Positions 1 to 9,009 of a stretch of 64,000 nucleotides of DNA are shown piece after piece. The stretch spans positions 1 to 64,000 of the forward strand of contig NZ_AQUZ01000026.1 of NCBI RefSeq assembly GCF_000372465.1. The letters are read 5' to 3'. The translations under genes were made by a program, and so were the position numbers. How positions within the stretch are numbered: the first letter of the stretch is position 1; every line of letters starts with the position of its first letter. The notes beneath the pieces are model-generated. The model had not been told where the DNA came from. It did no database searches and saw only the letters and a list, made by a program, of their open reading frames with translations. The stretch is from Kribbella catacumbae DSM 19601. Lineage in GTDB: Bacteria; Actinomycetota; Actinomycetes; Propionibacteriales; Kribbellaceae.

Positions 1-687
1 GTAGAGACCGGCCGGATCGAGCCCCTCCCACCAAGTTCCCTCACCATCGGCCGCCGTGAGGTTCCCGTCGTACGGCACACCGGCCTTCGGACCCGAGACG
101 TCAGCTCCAAAGGCATGCTCGTAGAACATCAGCATCCGGTCGTCATGCGAGCTGACCCCGAACGGCATCCCGACACGGCGACTAGCAGCAGCGAACTCGC
201 CGATCAGATCCCGCCGCGGGCCAACGTTCACCGAGTTCCACGGCTGATGGCTGGAATCGAAGTTGTCGAAGTGGTCATGATGATTGGCGAGGGCCACGAA
301 GTACCTCGCTCCGAGCCCGGCGAAGTACTCCAGCAACGCGTCCGCGTCGAACTCGGCCGCCTTCCACTCACGGATAACATCCTTGAATCCCTTCTCCGAC
401 GGATGACCATAGGTCTTCAAGTGGTACGAATACGCACCGGCTCCCCACCTCTGGTCGCCAACGTCCGCCATGTACATGTGACGGCCATACCAACCACCCC
501 CTTCGGCCGGCTGAGTCTGCGCTCCCCAGTGCACCCAGACACCGAACCTCGCCTCAGCAAACCACGACGGACACGTGAACCGTTCCTGGACCTCCGCCCA
601 GGCGAGCTCGCTCGGCTCCGGTGCCGTCGTTCGCCGGCCTTCGTCGCGGCAGACTGCCGGCGGTGTCCTGCTGTCCTGCGTTCGCAT
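1..687 (-). CDS. Alpha-L-fucosidase, GH29 (partial, runs off left edge)
   Basis: The first 229 residues of a glycoside hydrolase family 29 enzyme are present; the C-terminal half lies outside the window, since the family is usually 430-500 residues. GH29 enzymes hydrolyse alpha-L-fucosyl residues from glycans with retention. Visible family motifs are RFGVWVHWG near residue 48, a WYGRHMY segment, and NHHDHFDNFDS, the conserved substrate-binding histidine stretch. The ATG at 685-687 is chosen because an in-frame stop lies directly before it and AGGGAG sits about 10 bases upstream. No signal peptide is visible at this start, so it may act on imported oligosaccharides. It is divergent from the ROK regulator at 920, which probably controls it. 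Family assignment is firm; the linkage preference cannot be read. Confidence 0.88.
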   Translation of the reverse strand, partial: MRTQDSRTPPAVCRDEGRRTTAPEPSELAWAEVQERFTCPSWFAEARFGVWVHWGAQTQPAEGGGWYGRHMYMADVGDQRWGAGAYSYHLKTYGHPSEKGFKDVIREWKAAEFDADALLEYFAGLGARYFVALANHHDHFDNFDSSHQPWNSVNVGPRRDLIGEFAAASRRVGMPFGVSSHDDRMLMFYEHAFGADVSGPKAGVPYDGNLTAADGEGTWWEGLDPAGLY

Positions 688-755
688 CTACGCGACTCCC
701 TGTCCCGCATCCTCGGCCGCCCTGATCCGGCGAACGGGCGACCGGGAAGAATTTA

Positions 756-768
756 GTAGCAAGACTTA
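756..768 (+). promoter_or_regulatory. Candidate operator GTAGCAAGACTTA
   Basis: This lies in the divergent region between the fucosidase and the ROK regulator, inside an AT-rich patch (751-776) unlike its surroundings. A near-identical word, GTAGCGAGATTTA, occurs at 11996-12008 between the GH20 gene and the phosphodiester glycosidase gene. A shared site in two divergent promoters of one sugar island would fit binding by a ROK repressor. This rests on similarity of two short words only. Confidence 0.35.
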
Positions 769-919
769 TCTAATAACACGGATCCGTCAAGGCATAGAAT
801 CCGATCACTGCAAGGGAATCGCCGCCTGCGCCTCTCGGCCGTGGCTGACGCGGGTGTGACGCCGAGGCGGGCTCGCGATGTTTCAATCGGTCTACCCACT
901 TTTCGGTCAGGAGCCGCGG

Positions 920-2098
920 ATGAAGGTGCCCCAACTCTCGGTCGAGGCCGTCCGGGCCATCAACGACAGGGCGTTCCTGGAGTTGCTGGCCGACTATGGG
1001 CCGCTGACCCGTGGCCAGATCGCTCAGGCGGCGCAGTTCTCCCGGCCCTACGTGCTCGAACTGACCGAGCGGCTCGCAGCGCGCGGACTGGTCGCACAGC
1101 ATGGCCTGAGGGAGAGCGCGCAACGCGGACGGAAGGCCACGTTGTACGGGCTGCCGCCGGATCTCGGACTGTGCATCGGAGTCGACATCGCCGTGGACGA
1201 GATCCGCGTCCGCCGCGTGGTTCTCGGCAGCTCACGCCGTGGCGACACCAGTACGCCGATTGTTCCGGGCGTGGATCTGGTCGACCAGATCGTCGATGCC
1301 GTCGGCCAGACGGAGCAGGACCGGCGGTTCAAGTATCTCTGCACCGTTGTCGGGCTTCCTGGTTCGGTCGACCCGGCCACCGGCGACATCGTCTTCGCCT
1401 GGGACCGGCCCGACTGGCCCGCCGGCGCGGCCGCGCGAATTCGCCGGCGTCTAGGTCACGACACCGCCTTCGAGAACGAGGTCAACCTTCGCGCCGTCGC
1501 CGAGCATCGCGTGGGCATCGCGCAGGACGTCGACTCGTTTCTCTTGCTGTCCTTGGGCGTGGGCGTCGGCTCGGCCCTGATGCTCAAGGGGCGGATCCTG
1601 CGGGGCGAGCACGGTGCCGCGGGCGAGATCGGCTTCCTCCCGGCCAGCGCCGAGCCGGTCCCGATGCGCCGGCTGGAAAGAAGGGTCGCGAGCTACCAGA
1701 CGCTCGCCGGCGCGGTCGCTCTCGCCGCCGCCGCGGGGACGAAGCACGATCCGGCGTACGCGTGGACCACGAACCTGGTGTCCAAGCCGTCCACCGCTCC
1801 GGAATGGCGGGCGGTCGCGGAGCAGATAGCCGTCGGACTGCTCGCGATGGTCACCGTCGTCGATCCCGAGTGCATCGTCCTCGCCGGTGAGGTGTCGAAG
1901 CTGCTGGGCAGCGCGCTGGTCCAGCCACTGACCTCTGTACTGACGGATCATCTGCCATGGGGAGTCGACCTTCGGGTGTCGCGGCTTGGCGACAGTGCAG
2001 TCCTCGCCGGCGCTGTGCATGAGGCATCTCGCCTGCTTCGGGATGCAGCGTTCGGCGTTCCGGATCTCCAAGGAGCATCTCTCCGCGGCTTGCAGTGA
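920..2098 (+). CDS. ROK-family transcriptional regulator
   Basis: This is a 392-residue NagC/XylR-type (ROK) sugar-responsive regulator. Residues 5-70 form a winged helix-turn-helix (LTRGQIAQAAQFSRPYVLELT), followed by an actin-like sugar-kinase fold with a glycine-rich segment (SLGVGVGSALMLKGR) and the GEHGAAGEIGFLP stretch. The cysteine zinc motif that usually follows is absent, and the phosphate-binding motif of true sugar kinases is degenerate, so a regulator rather than a kinase is indicated. An in-frame ATG at 878 would add 14 residues. The ATG at 920 is preferred because AGGAG lies seven bases upstream. It is divergent from the fucosidase gene and convergent with the PhoD-like gene. 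Confidence 0.88.
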   Translation: MKVPQLSVEAVRAINDRAFLELLADYGPLTRGQIAQAAQFSRPYVLELTERLAARGLVAQHGLRESAQRGRKATLYGLPPDLGLCIGVDIAVDEIRVRRVVLGSSRRGDTSTPIVPGVDLVDQIVDAVGQTEQDRRFKYLCTVVGLPGSVDPATGDIVFAWDRPDWPAGAAARIRRRLGHDTAFENEVNLRAVAEHRVGIAQDVDSFLLLSLGVGVGSALMLKGRILRGEHGAAGEIGFLPASAEPVPMRRLERRVASYQTLAGAVALAAAAGTKHDPAYAWTTNLVSKPSTAPEWRAVAEQIAVGLLAMVTVVDPECIVLAGEVSKLLGSALVQPLTSVLTDHLPWGVDLRVSRLGDSAVLAGAVHEASRLLRDAAFGVPDLQGASLRGLQ

Positions 2099-2245
2099 CG
2101 GGTCTGGGGCGGGCAGGCGGCCCGGCCGGACCGACTGCACGATCGAGTTAGCGCCAGACTGAGCGGAGAGGTCCAGCGTTACCTGGATCCGCTGCCGGGT
2201 GTCGACGCTGCGGCCGATCATTTTGGGACACCGGCTCCGATCGTG

Positions 2246-4348
2246 CTAACTCAGGTAGCCCATGTCCGTGCTGGTGCGTCGCACCTCGAAGATGCGGCGG
2301 CCGTCGCGGTTGATCCAGGTAGCGGTCAGCGTGGCCGGACTGACCGTCGTGTCGGCGACGAGCTTCAGGAACACGTAGGGCTCGACCGCACTGTGGACCA
2401 GGGCCGGATTCGGGTCGTTCAGGCTCGGAATCGTGCTGCCGTGCATCGGACTGACGACGTACTGCCACAGGTCGTACCCCACCCGGGGCCCGTAGTTCAG
2501 TGCCCGCGACACGTGGATATCGCCGCTGAGCAGGAAGCAGCCGGGGACCTTCTCGGTCTTGATGAAGTCGAAGATCGCCTCGCGCTCATAGGAGTACGTC
2601 GCCCAGTCGTCCTTCTCGCTGTTCTGCTTGTCGTCCCAGATCATCCCGGTCGTGATGGCCTTGAAGGTCGCCGTACTCCGACGCACCCGATCCCGGAACC
2701 ACTGCCACTGGATCCCGCCGAGACACGTCGTCTGCGCCGGGTCGGCCCAGCTCGGCTCGGTCCGGCTGAACCAGCGCGGATCCAGCAGGAACACCTCGAT
2801 CGGCCCCCGCCGGAACGAGGTATACACCCCGCTGCCGACCGACCGGTCGGCAAGCTGCTCGCCGGCCGCGTTGTGGCCGAAGGTGACGTTCGCACGGTAG
2901 TCGACGAACGCGCGCCGGGAGTTCGCCTTGGCCGGGAAGTCGCCGTGCTGGTCGTTGCCGCCGAAGTCGTGGTCGTCCCAGGTCCCCCAGACCGGCCGCG
3001 AGCGGACCAGCGCCGCCAGCTCTGGCACTTTGAGGAAGGACCGATGCTTGCTCCTGGCAACTTCCAGGTCGCCGGAGTCGATGTACGGCGTGTCACCGAG
3101 CATCACGAAGCTGTCGCAGCCCTCGTCGGCGACCCGTGTCCAGATCGTGTTCGAGTCCGACGGGGCGCAGGACCCGAGTCCCATCGTAACCACGGTGGGG
3201 CGGCCGGGTTGCGGGGCGGTGGTGAACGATCCGGTCAGCGGCGCGAAGTCGCCGTCGAACCGCTTCGGTGTGATCGTGAAGGTGTAGGTGCGACCGGCGC
3301 TCAGCCCCCGAACGTCGAACAGCGCGGTGTTGTCGTTGAACGCGGACAAGTCGGCACTCGCCACCGTCACCACACCGGATCCCTTGCGGACCGTGCATCG
3401 CCATCGCGTCAGTGTCTGGTGGTCGGCACCTGGACGGAACCAGATCCTCGCCCTCTCGGTATCGACATGACCGACGAGCGGCCCGGTAGCAGGCTCTGTG
3501 GGCATCGGGGTCGGCACCACTTTCGGTGCGGTGCCTGCTCGAACCATCCCGGCGTACCGTGCGACGGCGGTGAAGAACGCGGCGCTGTCGGCGAACGCCG
3601 CGTCGGGCTGGATCGGCGCCCGACCCGACGCGTCGTACACCTTGTCGATGGTCAGGCTGCTGACCAGGAACCGGCCACGGCCGTACGCGCCTTCGAGCAG
3701 GCACGGCGGCAGGCCGGTCGAGGCCGTCGCCATCAGCACACGCATCGACAGCCCGGACACCAGTGTCTCCCAGCTGACGCGGGTAGCCGTACTGCGGCCG
3801 GTGAACAACTGCCCGTCGACAGTCCGCAGACCGGCGACAAGCGGATGCTCGCCGGCCATCGGGAACACCGTGTCGTGATCCGGATCCGCCCTCCGAGCAC
3901 TCATGCCCTCGGGCAGATAGGCGACACTCGCGCCGAGCTGGTCCGACTGGGCCAGGTCGAGTACGACGCCGCCCCGGGCGACGAAGTCCTGGATCGACCG
4001 CGCCTCCTCGGCGACATAGGCGGTGTAGGCGGCATCGTTGTTGGTGAAGCTGCCGAACGCGATCAGGTCGACCCGCTGTCCGTCGATCAGCTGACCGCTC
4101 GCGGGCTTACCCACATCAAGGGTCATCACCTCGACGCCGGCCTGGGCCAGCAGGGCCGCCAGCCCTTTGCCGTGGGTCCATTGGTCGACGTACTCGAGGA
4201 CTGCCGCTCGGATCGGTCCGGCGGCTCGTGGTCTGTCGGCTGCGGAGGCCGGCGTGGCCGCGAGCGACATGGCCGCTGCGACGCCACCTCCGAGAAGCGA
4301 TCGTCGTGCGAGGCCTTCGCGCGTCTCCGCGGGTGGCTGATCGTTCAT
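2246..4348 (-). CDS. PhoD-like secreted phosphoesterase with N-terminal GATase-like domain
   Basis: This is a 700-residue exported protein with a twin-arginine-like leader (ARRSLLGG at 14-21). Residues about 45-270 look like a ThuA/GATase-like Rossmann domain. Residues 285-380 match the beta-sandwich that precedes PhoD enzymes. Residues 385-690 are a PhoD-type metallophosphatase with LGDTPYID (417-424), WDDHDFGGND (457-466) and SGDIHVSR (608-615). PhoD enzymes are Ca/Fe phosphomonoesterases or phosphodiesterases, and some degrade teichoic acids. The start at 4348 has GGAAGG seven bases upstream; an ORF start at 4429 has no such support. It lies downstream of the sulfatase on the same strand with a 278-base gap containing a strong hairpin. 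The substrate is unknown. Confidence 0.85.
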   Translation of the reverse strand: MNDQPPAETREGLARRSLLGGGVAAAMSLAATPASAADRPRAAGPIRAAVLEYVDQWTHGKGLAALLAQAGVEVMTLDVGKPASGQLIDGQRVDLIAFGSFTNNDAAYTAYVAEEARSIQDFVARGGVVLDLAQSDQLGASVAYLPEGMSARRADPDHDTVFPMAGEHPLVAGLRTVDGQLFTGRSTATRVSWETLVSGLSMRVLMATASTGLPPCLLEGAYGRGRFLVSSLTIDKVYDASGRAPIQPDAAFADSAAFFTAVARYAGMVRAGTAPKVVPTPMPTEPATGPLVGHVDTERARIWFRPGADHQTLTRWRCTVRKGSGVVTVASADLSAFNDNTALFDVRGLSAGRTYTFTITPKRFDGDFAPLTGSFTTAPQPGRPTVVTMGLGSCAPSDSNTIWTRVADEGCDSFVMLGDTPYIDSGDLEVARSKHRSFLKVPELAALVRSRPVWGTWDDHDFGGNDQHGDFPAKANSRRAFVDYRANVTFGHNAAGEQLADRSVGSGVYTSFRRGPIEVFLLDPRWFSRTEPSWADPAQTTCLGGIQWQWFRDRVRRSTATFKAITTGMIWDDKQNSEKDDWATYSYEREAIFDFIKTEKVPGCFLLSGDIHVSRALNYGPRVGYDLWQYVVSPMHGSTIPSLNDPNPALVHSAVEPYVFLKLVADTTVSPATLTATWINRDGRRIFEVRRTSTDMGYLS

Positions 4349-4446
4349 GAACATCCTTCCGGTCGCTGTCGGGCGGCGCGAATCCGAGAAACGGAGGAAC
4401 CAGGAACGAATGCCAACCTTGCACACCAACTGCCCTGCGGCGTAGC

Positions 4447-4481
4447 GACGTCTTGGCTATCGCGGCGATAGCCAAGACGTC
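4447..4481. promoter_or_regulatory. Perfect 17-bp inverted repeat upstream of the PhoD-like gene
   Basis: Two arms, GACGTCTTGGCTATCGC and its exact complement, are separated by a single base. The repeat sits about 100 bases upstream of the PhoD-like start and about 145 bases downstream of the sulfatase stop. No T-run follows on either strand, so it is not a textbook intrinsic terminator. It could be an operator, an attenuator or a transcript-processing hairpin. The rest of the 4349-4626 gap shows no gene. Confidence 0.6.
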
Positions 4482-4626
4482 CGGCATCAGGCCTTGACAA
4501 GTGCGCTCATCGGGTTGTGTGAAATACATGCATCGGATGTCGGCGGAATGGACTCTGAGGGAGCGAGACTTGGACTTTCGTCGACCGCTAAGCCGCACGG
4601 CCTGGCCGCGGTCTCGATCGACGGCT

Positions 4627-6060
4627 TCAGGACTTGACGCGCTGGTTCAGCGCCTGGTTGAAGGCTCCGGGGAGGTGGTCGTACTCCACCTGGCCCAAGC
4701 CGCTGACCGATACCGCGCGGGCGTCATGCAGAGGATCGGTGTACTCGGCGAACCAGAGCGCCAGTTCCTCGGCCAGTTGCGTGACCCGTGCGGCGTACAC
4801 CGGGTCGTCCACGAGGTTGTCCCGCTCCCACGGGTCGTTGACCAGGTCGTACAACTCGTCCGGCCCCAGTGGATAGCGCCGGATGTACTTCCAGCCGGCA
4901 GTCCTGATCATTCGGGCGGCACCGTACTCGTCGGCAACCACTACCCGCTCGCGGACTTCGTCCGGGTCGCGGCCCTCGATGAGATCCAGGAAGCTGCGGC
5001 CGGGTGACCGAGGCTCGACCGGATGATCGATACCGGCGTGCTCCAGCAGTGTCGTCTTCACGTCGTACGCCGAAACAAGGGCGGACACCAGGCGACCTGC
5101 TGGCACGCGGCCCGGCTGATTCACGATGAACGGCACCAGAATCGAGCTGTCGTACAAATTCTGTGGGTTCGTCCCGTTGCCCTTGCCCCAGAAGCCGTGC
5201 TGGCCGCAGCTGAAACCGTTGTCGCTGGTGAAAACAACGAGCGTGTCGTCGCGAACACCGAGCCGGTCGAGCTCCGCGAGTACTCGCCCGACCCCCTCGT
5301 CGGCACCGGTGATCGATGCGTAGTACCCGACGAGCGCGGCGCGCAGATCCGGTTCGCCTTCGGCAGGGCTGCCGGTCGCTGTGTGCCGCGCCCACGGATG
5401 AGGGGGCGCCTGCGGGGCGGTCTCGAACGCGCAGTCGTCGTACAACTCGAGCAGGCGGCGCGGATGCTGATCCTTCCACGGCGAGTGCGGCGCGGTGTAG
5501 TTCAGAGCGAGGAAGAAGGGTGCCTCCCGGTCGCGCTCCACCTCTCGACGGATGAAAGCACAGGCTTCATCGGTGAAGGCATCCGTCACATAGCCGGGCT
5601 GATCGACCAGCGCACCGTCACGAACGATCGGCGCGTTCGTGTACGCGCTGCTTCCGCTCTGGTGCGCGAACCAGTGGACGAACCCCGGTCGCGGCACATC
5701 GTTCGCCCCGAGATGCCACTTGCCGGCCAGCCCACAGCGGTAGCCGTTCTTCGCGAGTACGTCGGTCAGGAGTTCGTGCCCGTCGAGGAAGTCCTGTCCC
5801 TGCGGACCGATGTGACGGGCCGAGATCCAGTCGTGTACGCCGTGAGCCGACGGCATCAACCCGGTGTAGAAACTGGCCCGCGCCGGCGAGCAGACCGGCG
5901 AAGCGCAAAAGAACCGCTCGAATCTGGTCCCCTCCGCCGCGAGGCGATCGAGATGGGGCGTAACAATCTCGTGGTTGCCCGACGCTCCGAGCGCCCAGGC
6001 ACCTTGGTCGTCGGTCATCACAAGCACGATGTTCGGGTGCTGCCGCGATGAGGCAGGCAT
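4627..6060 (-). CDS. Sulfatase (formylglycine-dependent, type I)
   Basis: This is a 477-residue arylsulfatase/choline-sulfatase-like enzyme of the alkaline phosphatase superfamily. The metal-binding DDQ is at 17-19 and the formylglycine signature CSPAR at 57-61, with Cys57 the residue expected to be oxidised by a formylglycine-generating enzyme. Further sites include GKWHLG and FTSDNGFSCGQHG. No leader peptide is evident, so it may act in the cytoplasm or be exported by other means. The start has GGAG seven bases upstream and lies two bases after the stop of the preceding gene, so the two are probably translationally coupled. Its place in a glycan island suggests desulfation of sulfated sugars, but the substrate cannot be read from sequence. 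Confidence 0.9.
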   Translation of the reverse strand: MPASSRQHPNIVLVMTDDQGAWALGASGNHEIVTPHLDRLAAEGTRFERFFCASPVCSPARASFYTGLMPSAHGVHDWISARHIGPQGQDFLDGHELLTDVLAKNGYRCGLAGKWHLGANDVPRPGFVHWFAHQSGSSAYTNAPIVRDGALVDQPGYVTDAFTDEACAFIRREVERDREAPFFLALNYTAPHSPWKDQHPRRLLELYDDCAFETAPQAPPHPWARHTATGSPAEGEPDLRAALVGYYASITGADEGVGRVLAELDRLGVRDDTLVVFTSDNGFSCGQHGFWGKGNGTNPQNLYDSSILVPFIVNQPGRVPAGRLVSALVSAYDVKTTLLEHAGIDHPVEPRSPGRSFLDLIEGRDPDEVRERVVVADEYGAARMIRTAGWKYIRRYPLGPDELYDLVNDPWERDNLVDDPVYAARVTQLAEELALWFAEYTDPLHDARAVSVSGLGQVEYDHLPGAFNQALNQRVKS

Positions 6061-6062
6061 GG

Positions 6063-7589
6063 TCAGCTCCAGATGAACAGGTGGGCGTCGCCACCCAGGA
6101 CGTCGATGTCGAACGTGTGTACGCCGCTTCTGACCTGCGTCAACGGGACCGTGACGAGCGTTCCGTCGAGGCGATTGACGCGCTTGAGTACGTGGTTGCC
6201 GGCGTTCGAGGTGTTCAGCGTGACGGTGATTCGCTGCGAGCAGTCGACACCACGTCCGCCCGTGCCGGTATGGCTGGTGCCGTCGGTGTTGCTGGCGGTC
6301 AGCGCGTTGACCAGCATGAACGCCCGGGTATGCGGACCCGGCAGATAGCTTCCGATCTCCGCGCTCGTCAGCCCGGGGACCGTGCGGAACGAACCGAAGA
6401 ACACATCACCCGGCTGGTGATTGTTCGCGATCCCGGTGTTCACCGACGTGATGTCGCTGACCCAGCTGCCCGTGTCGGTCGCGGCGGTGAAGTCGCCCAC
6501 GGCCGATGCCGGATTTGTCGCACCGGTAGCTGTCTTGCCGCGTCGCACCGCGATCGCCTTCGTGCGCAGCCGGACCAGGTACGGGGAGAAGGCGCGCATC
6601 TCCGCGTTCAGCTTCTGGAACTGGTAGAACTGCGGCGTCGGGGTGGTGTCCGCGTAGTTCAGGAACAGGCCGTCGGACTCCGGCCACCCCGGGGCGGTGG
6701 CGTCGAGCTCCCAGCGGAACAGCGTCTGCCAACGCCCACCCATCGCCCAGGTCACCCCGGACACCACCTTGAGCTGCGACTCCGACGTGATGTACTTGCG
6801 TTCGTAGCCCGGCGACGAGGAAGTCAACGGCAGCCGGAATCCACAGGTGTACTGGCCGAAGGCGAGCGGAGCCCTCCCCGCGCCGTCCTGACCCTCCAGC
6901 GCAAGACTCCGATAACGCGCAGTGTGGTTGTAGAGCGGCGTGACGCTGCCACCCGCGAACTGCGGATTCCCCCAGAAGTAATAGGTGTCGAACGTCAGCA
7001 GGTCCGGGTGGCAGGTCTGGATGTAGGTCCGCAGTTGAGCATCGGTCCACTGCCCACCCCACTGGTTGTTGTGCAGGATCGCGTTGGGGGCTTCGACTCG
7101 TAGGCGGGCGAAGTACTCGGTCCACCACGACAGATGCTCTGCGGTGTAGGTGTTCTCGTCACCGACGCAGATGCTGAACAGCCGGTCGGCGTTCGCGGCG
7201 CGGTCGCCGGTCAGGATCGGCGTACCGGCGGGCGGCGGCTCGTTCAGCGCACCACCGTCAACCGGGTCCTGTGCGCTCGACCAGCGGTACCCGGGCAGGC
7301 CGGCCATCAGGTCGGACGCAAAACCCGGAGGATTGTAGAACGTCGGGGCGGTGAAGCCGGAGTCGATGTACCGCTGAGGCGTCGGGTCCCAGCCGTCGCT
7401 GGGACCCGAACGGTTCCAGGATCCGTGGTGCAGGCCATCCGTGAGGAACACCCGGTCGGCATGCGTCAGCGGATCACGAACCCGCCGGGCGGCGGCCCGT
7501 ACGGGTGTCACGCCAGTCGCCGCGGCTGCGGCACCGGCGCCGGCAACCTGAAGAAGCGTTCGACGACTCATGGCACTCGGTGGCGGCAT
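6063..7589 (-). CDS. Exported protein of unknown family, possibly a TIM-barrel glycosidase
   Basis: This is a 508-residue protein with a twin-arginine-like leader (MSRRTLLQVAGAGAAAAAT at 7-25). I do not recognise its family. The middle contains aromatic and Asn/Gln-rich stretches (ICVGDENTYTAEHLSWW, LHNNQWGGQW, LLTFDTYYFWGNP) in the rhythm of TIM-barrel glycosidases, and the C-terminal 130 residues look beta-rich, like an accessory domain. The start ATG at 7589 has GGGAGGA six bases upstream. It is the first gene of an operon with the sulfatase and is divergent from a ROK regulator at 7768. An enzyme or binding protein working on the same glycan as the sulfatase is the likely role; this is inference from context. 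Confidence 0.6.
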   Translation of the reverse strand: MPPPSAMSRRTLLQVAGAGAAAAATGVTPVRAAARRVRDPLTHADRVFLTDGLHHGSWNRSGPSDGWDPTPQRYIDSGFTAPTFYNPPGFASDLMAGLPGYRWSSAQDPVDGGALNEPPPAGTPILTGDRAANADRLFSICVGDENTYTAEHLSWWTEYFARLRVEAPNAILHNNQWGGQWTDAQLRTYIQTCHPDLLTFDTYYFWGNPQFAGGSVTPLYNHTARYRSLALEGQDGAGRAPLAFGQYTCGFRLPLTSSSPGYERKYITSESQLKVVSGVTWAMGGRWQTLFRWELDATAPGWPESDGLFLNYADTTPTPQFYQFQKLNAEMRAFSPYLVRLRTKAIAVRRGKTATGATNPASAVGDFTAATDTGSWVSDITSVNTGIANNHQPGDVFFGSFRTVPGLTSAEIGSYLPGPHTRAFMLVNALTASNTDGTSHTGTGGRGVDCSQRITVTLNTSNAGNHVLKRVNRLDGTLVTVPLTQVRSGVHTFDIDVLGGDAHLFIWS

Positions 7590-7767
7590 GGCAGTCCTCC
7601 CTGGCAGGTCGTTGCTGCATGGCGATAAGTCATGACGGACGTTAATCAGTCGGTTCCCTACTAGTCAATGGCAGAGCGGCCTGTAAGACAAGCACTGTGT
7701 GTCCACCACGGGTCCAGCTTTGGGCAGTTGTTGCGTAGGGTGTCATCAAGACCGAAGGACGGGAACG

Positions 7768-8988
7768 ATGACCAGAACCGCAGGCCGCGGCGATCCGCGG
7801 ATGGCGCGGCAGATCAACGACCGGGTCGCACTCGACCTGCTCGCCGATCAGGGACCGCTCACTCGCACCCAATTGCGCGAGATCACCGGGCTGGCTCAGC
7901 CGACCGTCATCGATCTCGTCCGCCGTCTCACCGACCGCGGCCTGATCCAGGAAGTCGGGCAGGCCGAGGCGGTTCGACCCGGGCCACGACCGGTGCTGTA
8001 CGGATTGCGCACCGGCGACCATCTGGTTGCCGCGGCGGATTTCCGGGACAACGAGTTGTGGGCGACAGTCAGCGACGTCGCGGGCGGTCCACGGCACACC
8101 CTCAGCCGCCCACAGGACGACACTCCGCTCCCTGAACAGATTTCCGGCCTCATCCGTGACGTCACCATCGCAGCCGGACGGTCCGGCGAGACCCCGGTCC
8201 ACACGGTCGTCGGCCTGCCAGGCATCGTCGATCGTGCCACCGGTGATCTCGGCTTCTCCTGGGACCTGCCGGAATGGCGCTCCGGCATGCTGATCCCCTT
8301 ACAGGAACTGGTCGGCGGTCCGGTCGAACTGGTCACCGGGGTCCGACTCGTCGCACTCGCGGAGCGACAGTTCCTGGACGTTCCACCGGACACCCAGTAC
8401 GCCCTGATCTGGCTGGGAGTCGGGGTCGGCTTAACCGTGATCGACAACGGCCGGCCGTATCTCGGTGCGAGCGGCGCTGCCGGCCAGATCGGCTACATGC
8501 CCGTTCCAGGGGCCCCGGTGCCACCGGTCGACCGAACCCCGTCCGCGCGAGACGGTTTCCGTGGCGACTTCCAGACCCTGGTCGGCTCCCGCGCTCTCCG
8601 TGACCTCGGCCGCACGCAGTACGGACTCGCCGGCCGTTCGGTCAAGACGATGATCACCCAGGCAACTCGCGGACAGACCCCGGAAGCCGAGGCCTTCCTC
8701 GACGAGGTCGCACGACGCATCGCGGTCGGTCTGGCGGCGATCTCCGCGGTCATGGACCCGGGCCTGTTCGTCCTGCACGGCGAGACCGGCGTGGCCGGCG
8801 GCGCCCATCTCGCCGCGCGGGTCGAGAGGCAGTTGCGCGTCTGCTCACCGCTCGACACGCGAGTCGTCGCACCACGGTTCACCGACTGGCGCGACGCCGC
8901 TCTCGCCGGCGGTCTGCGCGTCGCCAAGGAGCAGGGCCGCCTTCTGCTCTGGGGCAGAGGTCCCGATCGTGCTGCCCACACGGCCTAA
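7768..8988 (+). CDS. ROK-family transcriptional regulator
   Basis: This is a 406-residue ROK regulator related to the one at 920. It has an N-terminal winged helix (LTRTQLREITGLAQPTVIDL at about 34-53) followed by the sugar-kinase-like fold, with IWLGVGVGLTVIDNGRPYLG and GASGAAGQIGYMP. The cysteine zinc motif is absent. The ATG at 7768 is chosen over the ORF start at 7699 because GAAGGA lies about nine bases upstream and the winged helix begins soon after. It is divergent from the exported protein/sulfatase operon (178-base gap), which it probably regulates. It converges on the GH20 gene with only about 20 bases between the stops. Confidence 0.87.
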   Translation: MTRTAGRGDPRMARQINDRVALDLLADQGPLTRTQLREITGLAQPTVIDLVRRLTDRGLIQEVGQAEAVRPGPRPVLYGLRTGDHLVAAADFRDNELWATVSDVAGGPRHTLSRPQDDTPLPEQISGLIRDVTIAAGRSGETPVHTVVGLPGIVDRATGDLGFSWDLPEWRSGMLIPLQELVGGPVELVTGVRLVALAERQFLDVPPDTQYALIWLGVGVGLTVIDNGRPYLGASGAAGQIGYMPVPGAPVPPVDRTPSARDGFRGDFQTLVGSRALRDLGRTQYGLAGRSVKTMITQATRGQTPEAEAFLDEVARRIAVGLAAISAVMDPGLFVLHGETGVAGGAHLAARVERQLRVCSPLDTRVVAPRFTDWRDAALAGGLRVAKEQGRLLLWGRGPDRAAHTA

Positions 8989-9009
8989 CGCACTGGCCGT
9001 CCATCCGGC

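Noticed and set aside
2137..2252. Inverted words GAGTTAGCGC and GTGCTAACTC about 90 bases apart
   Set aside because: One lies on the PhoD-like stop codon, the distance is long, and the match is short, so chance is likely.
2243..4471. A 742-residue plus-strand frame opposite the PhoD-like gene
   Set aside because: The composition is typical of antisense reading, and the opposite strand carries clear catalytic motifs.
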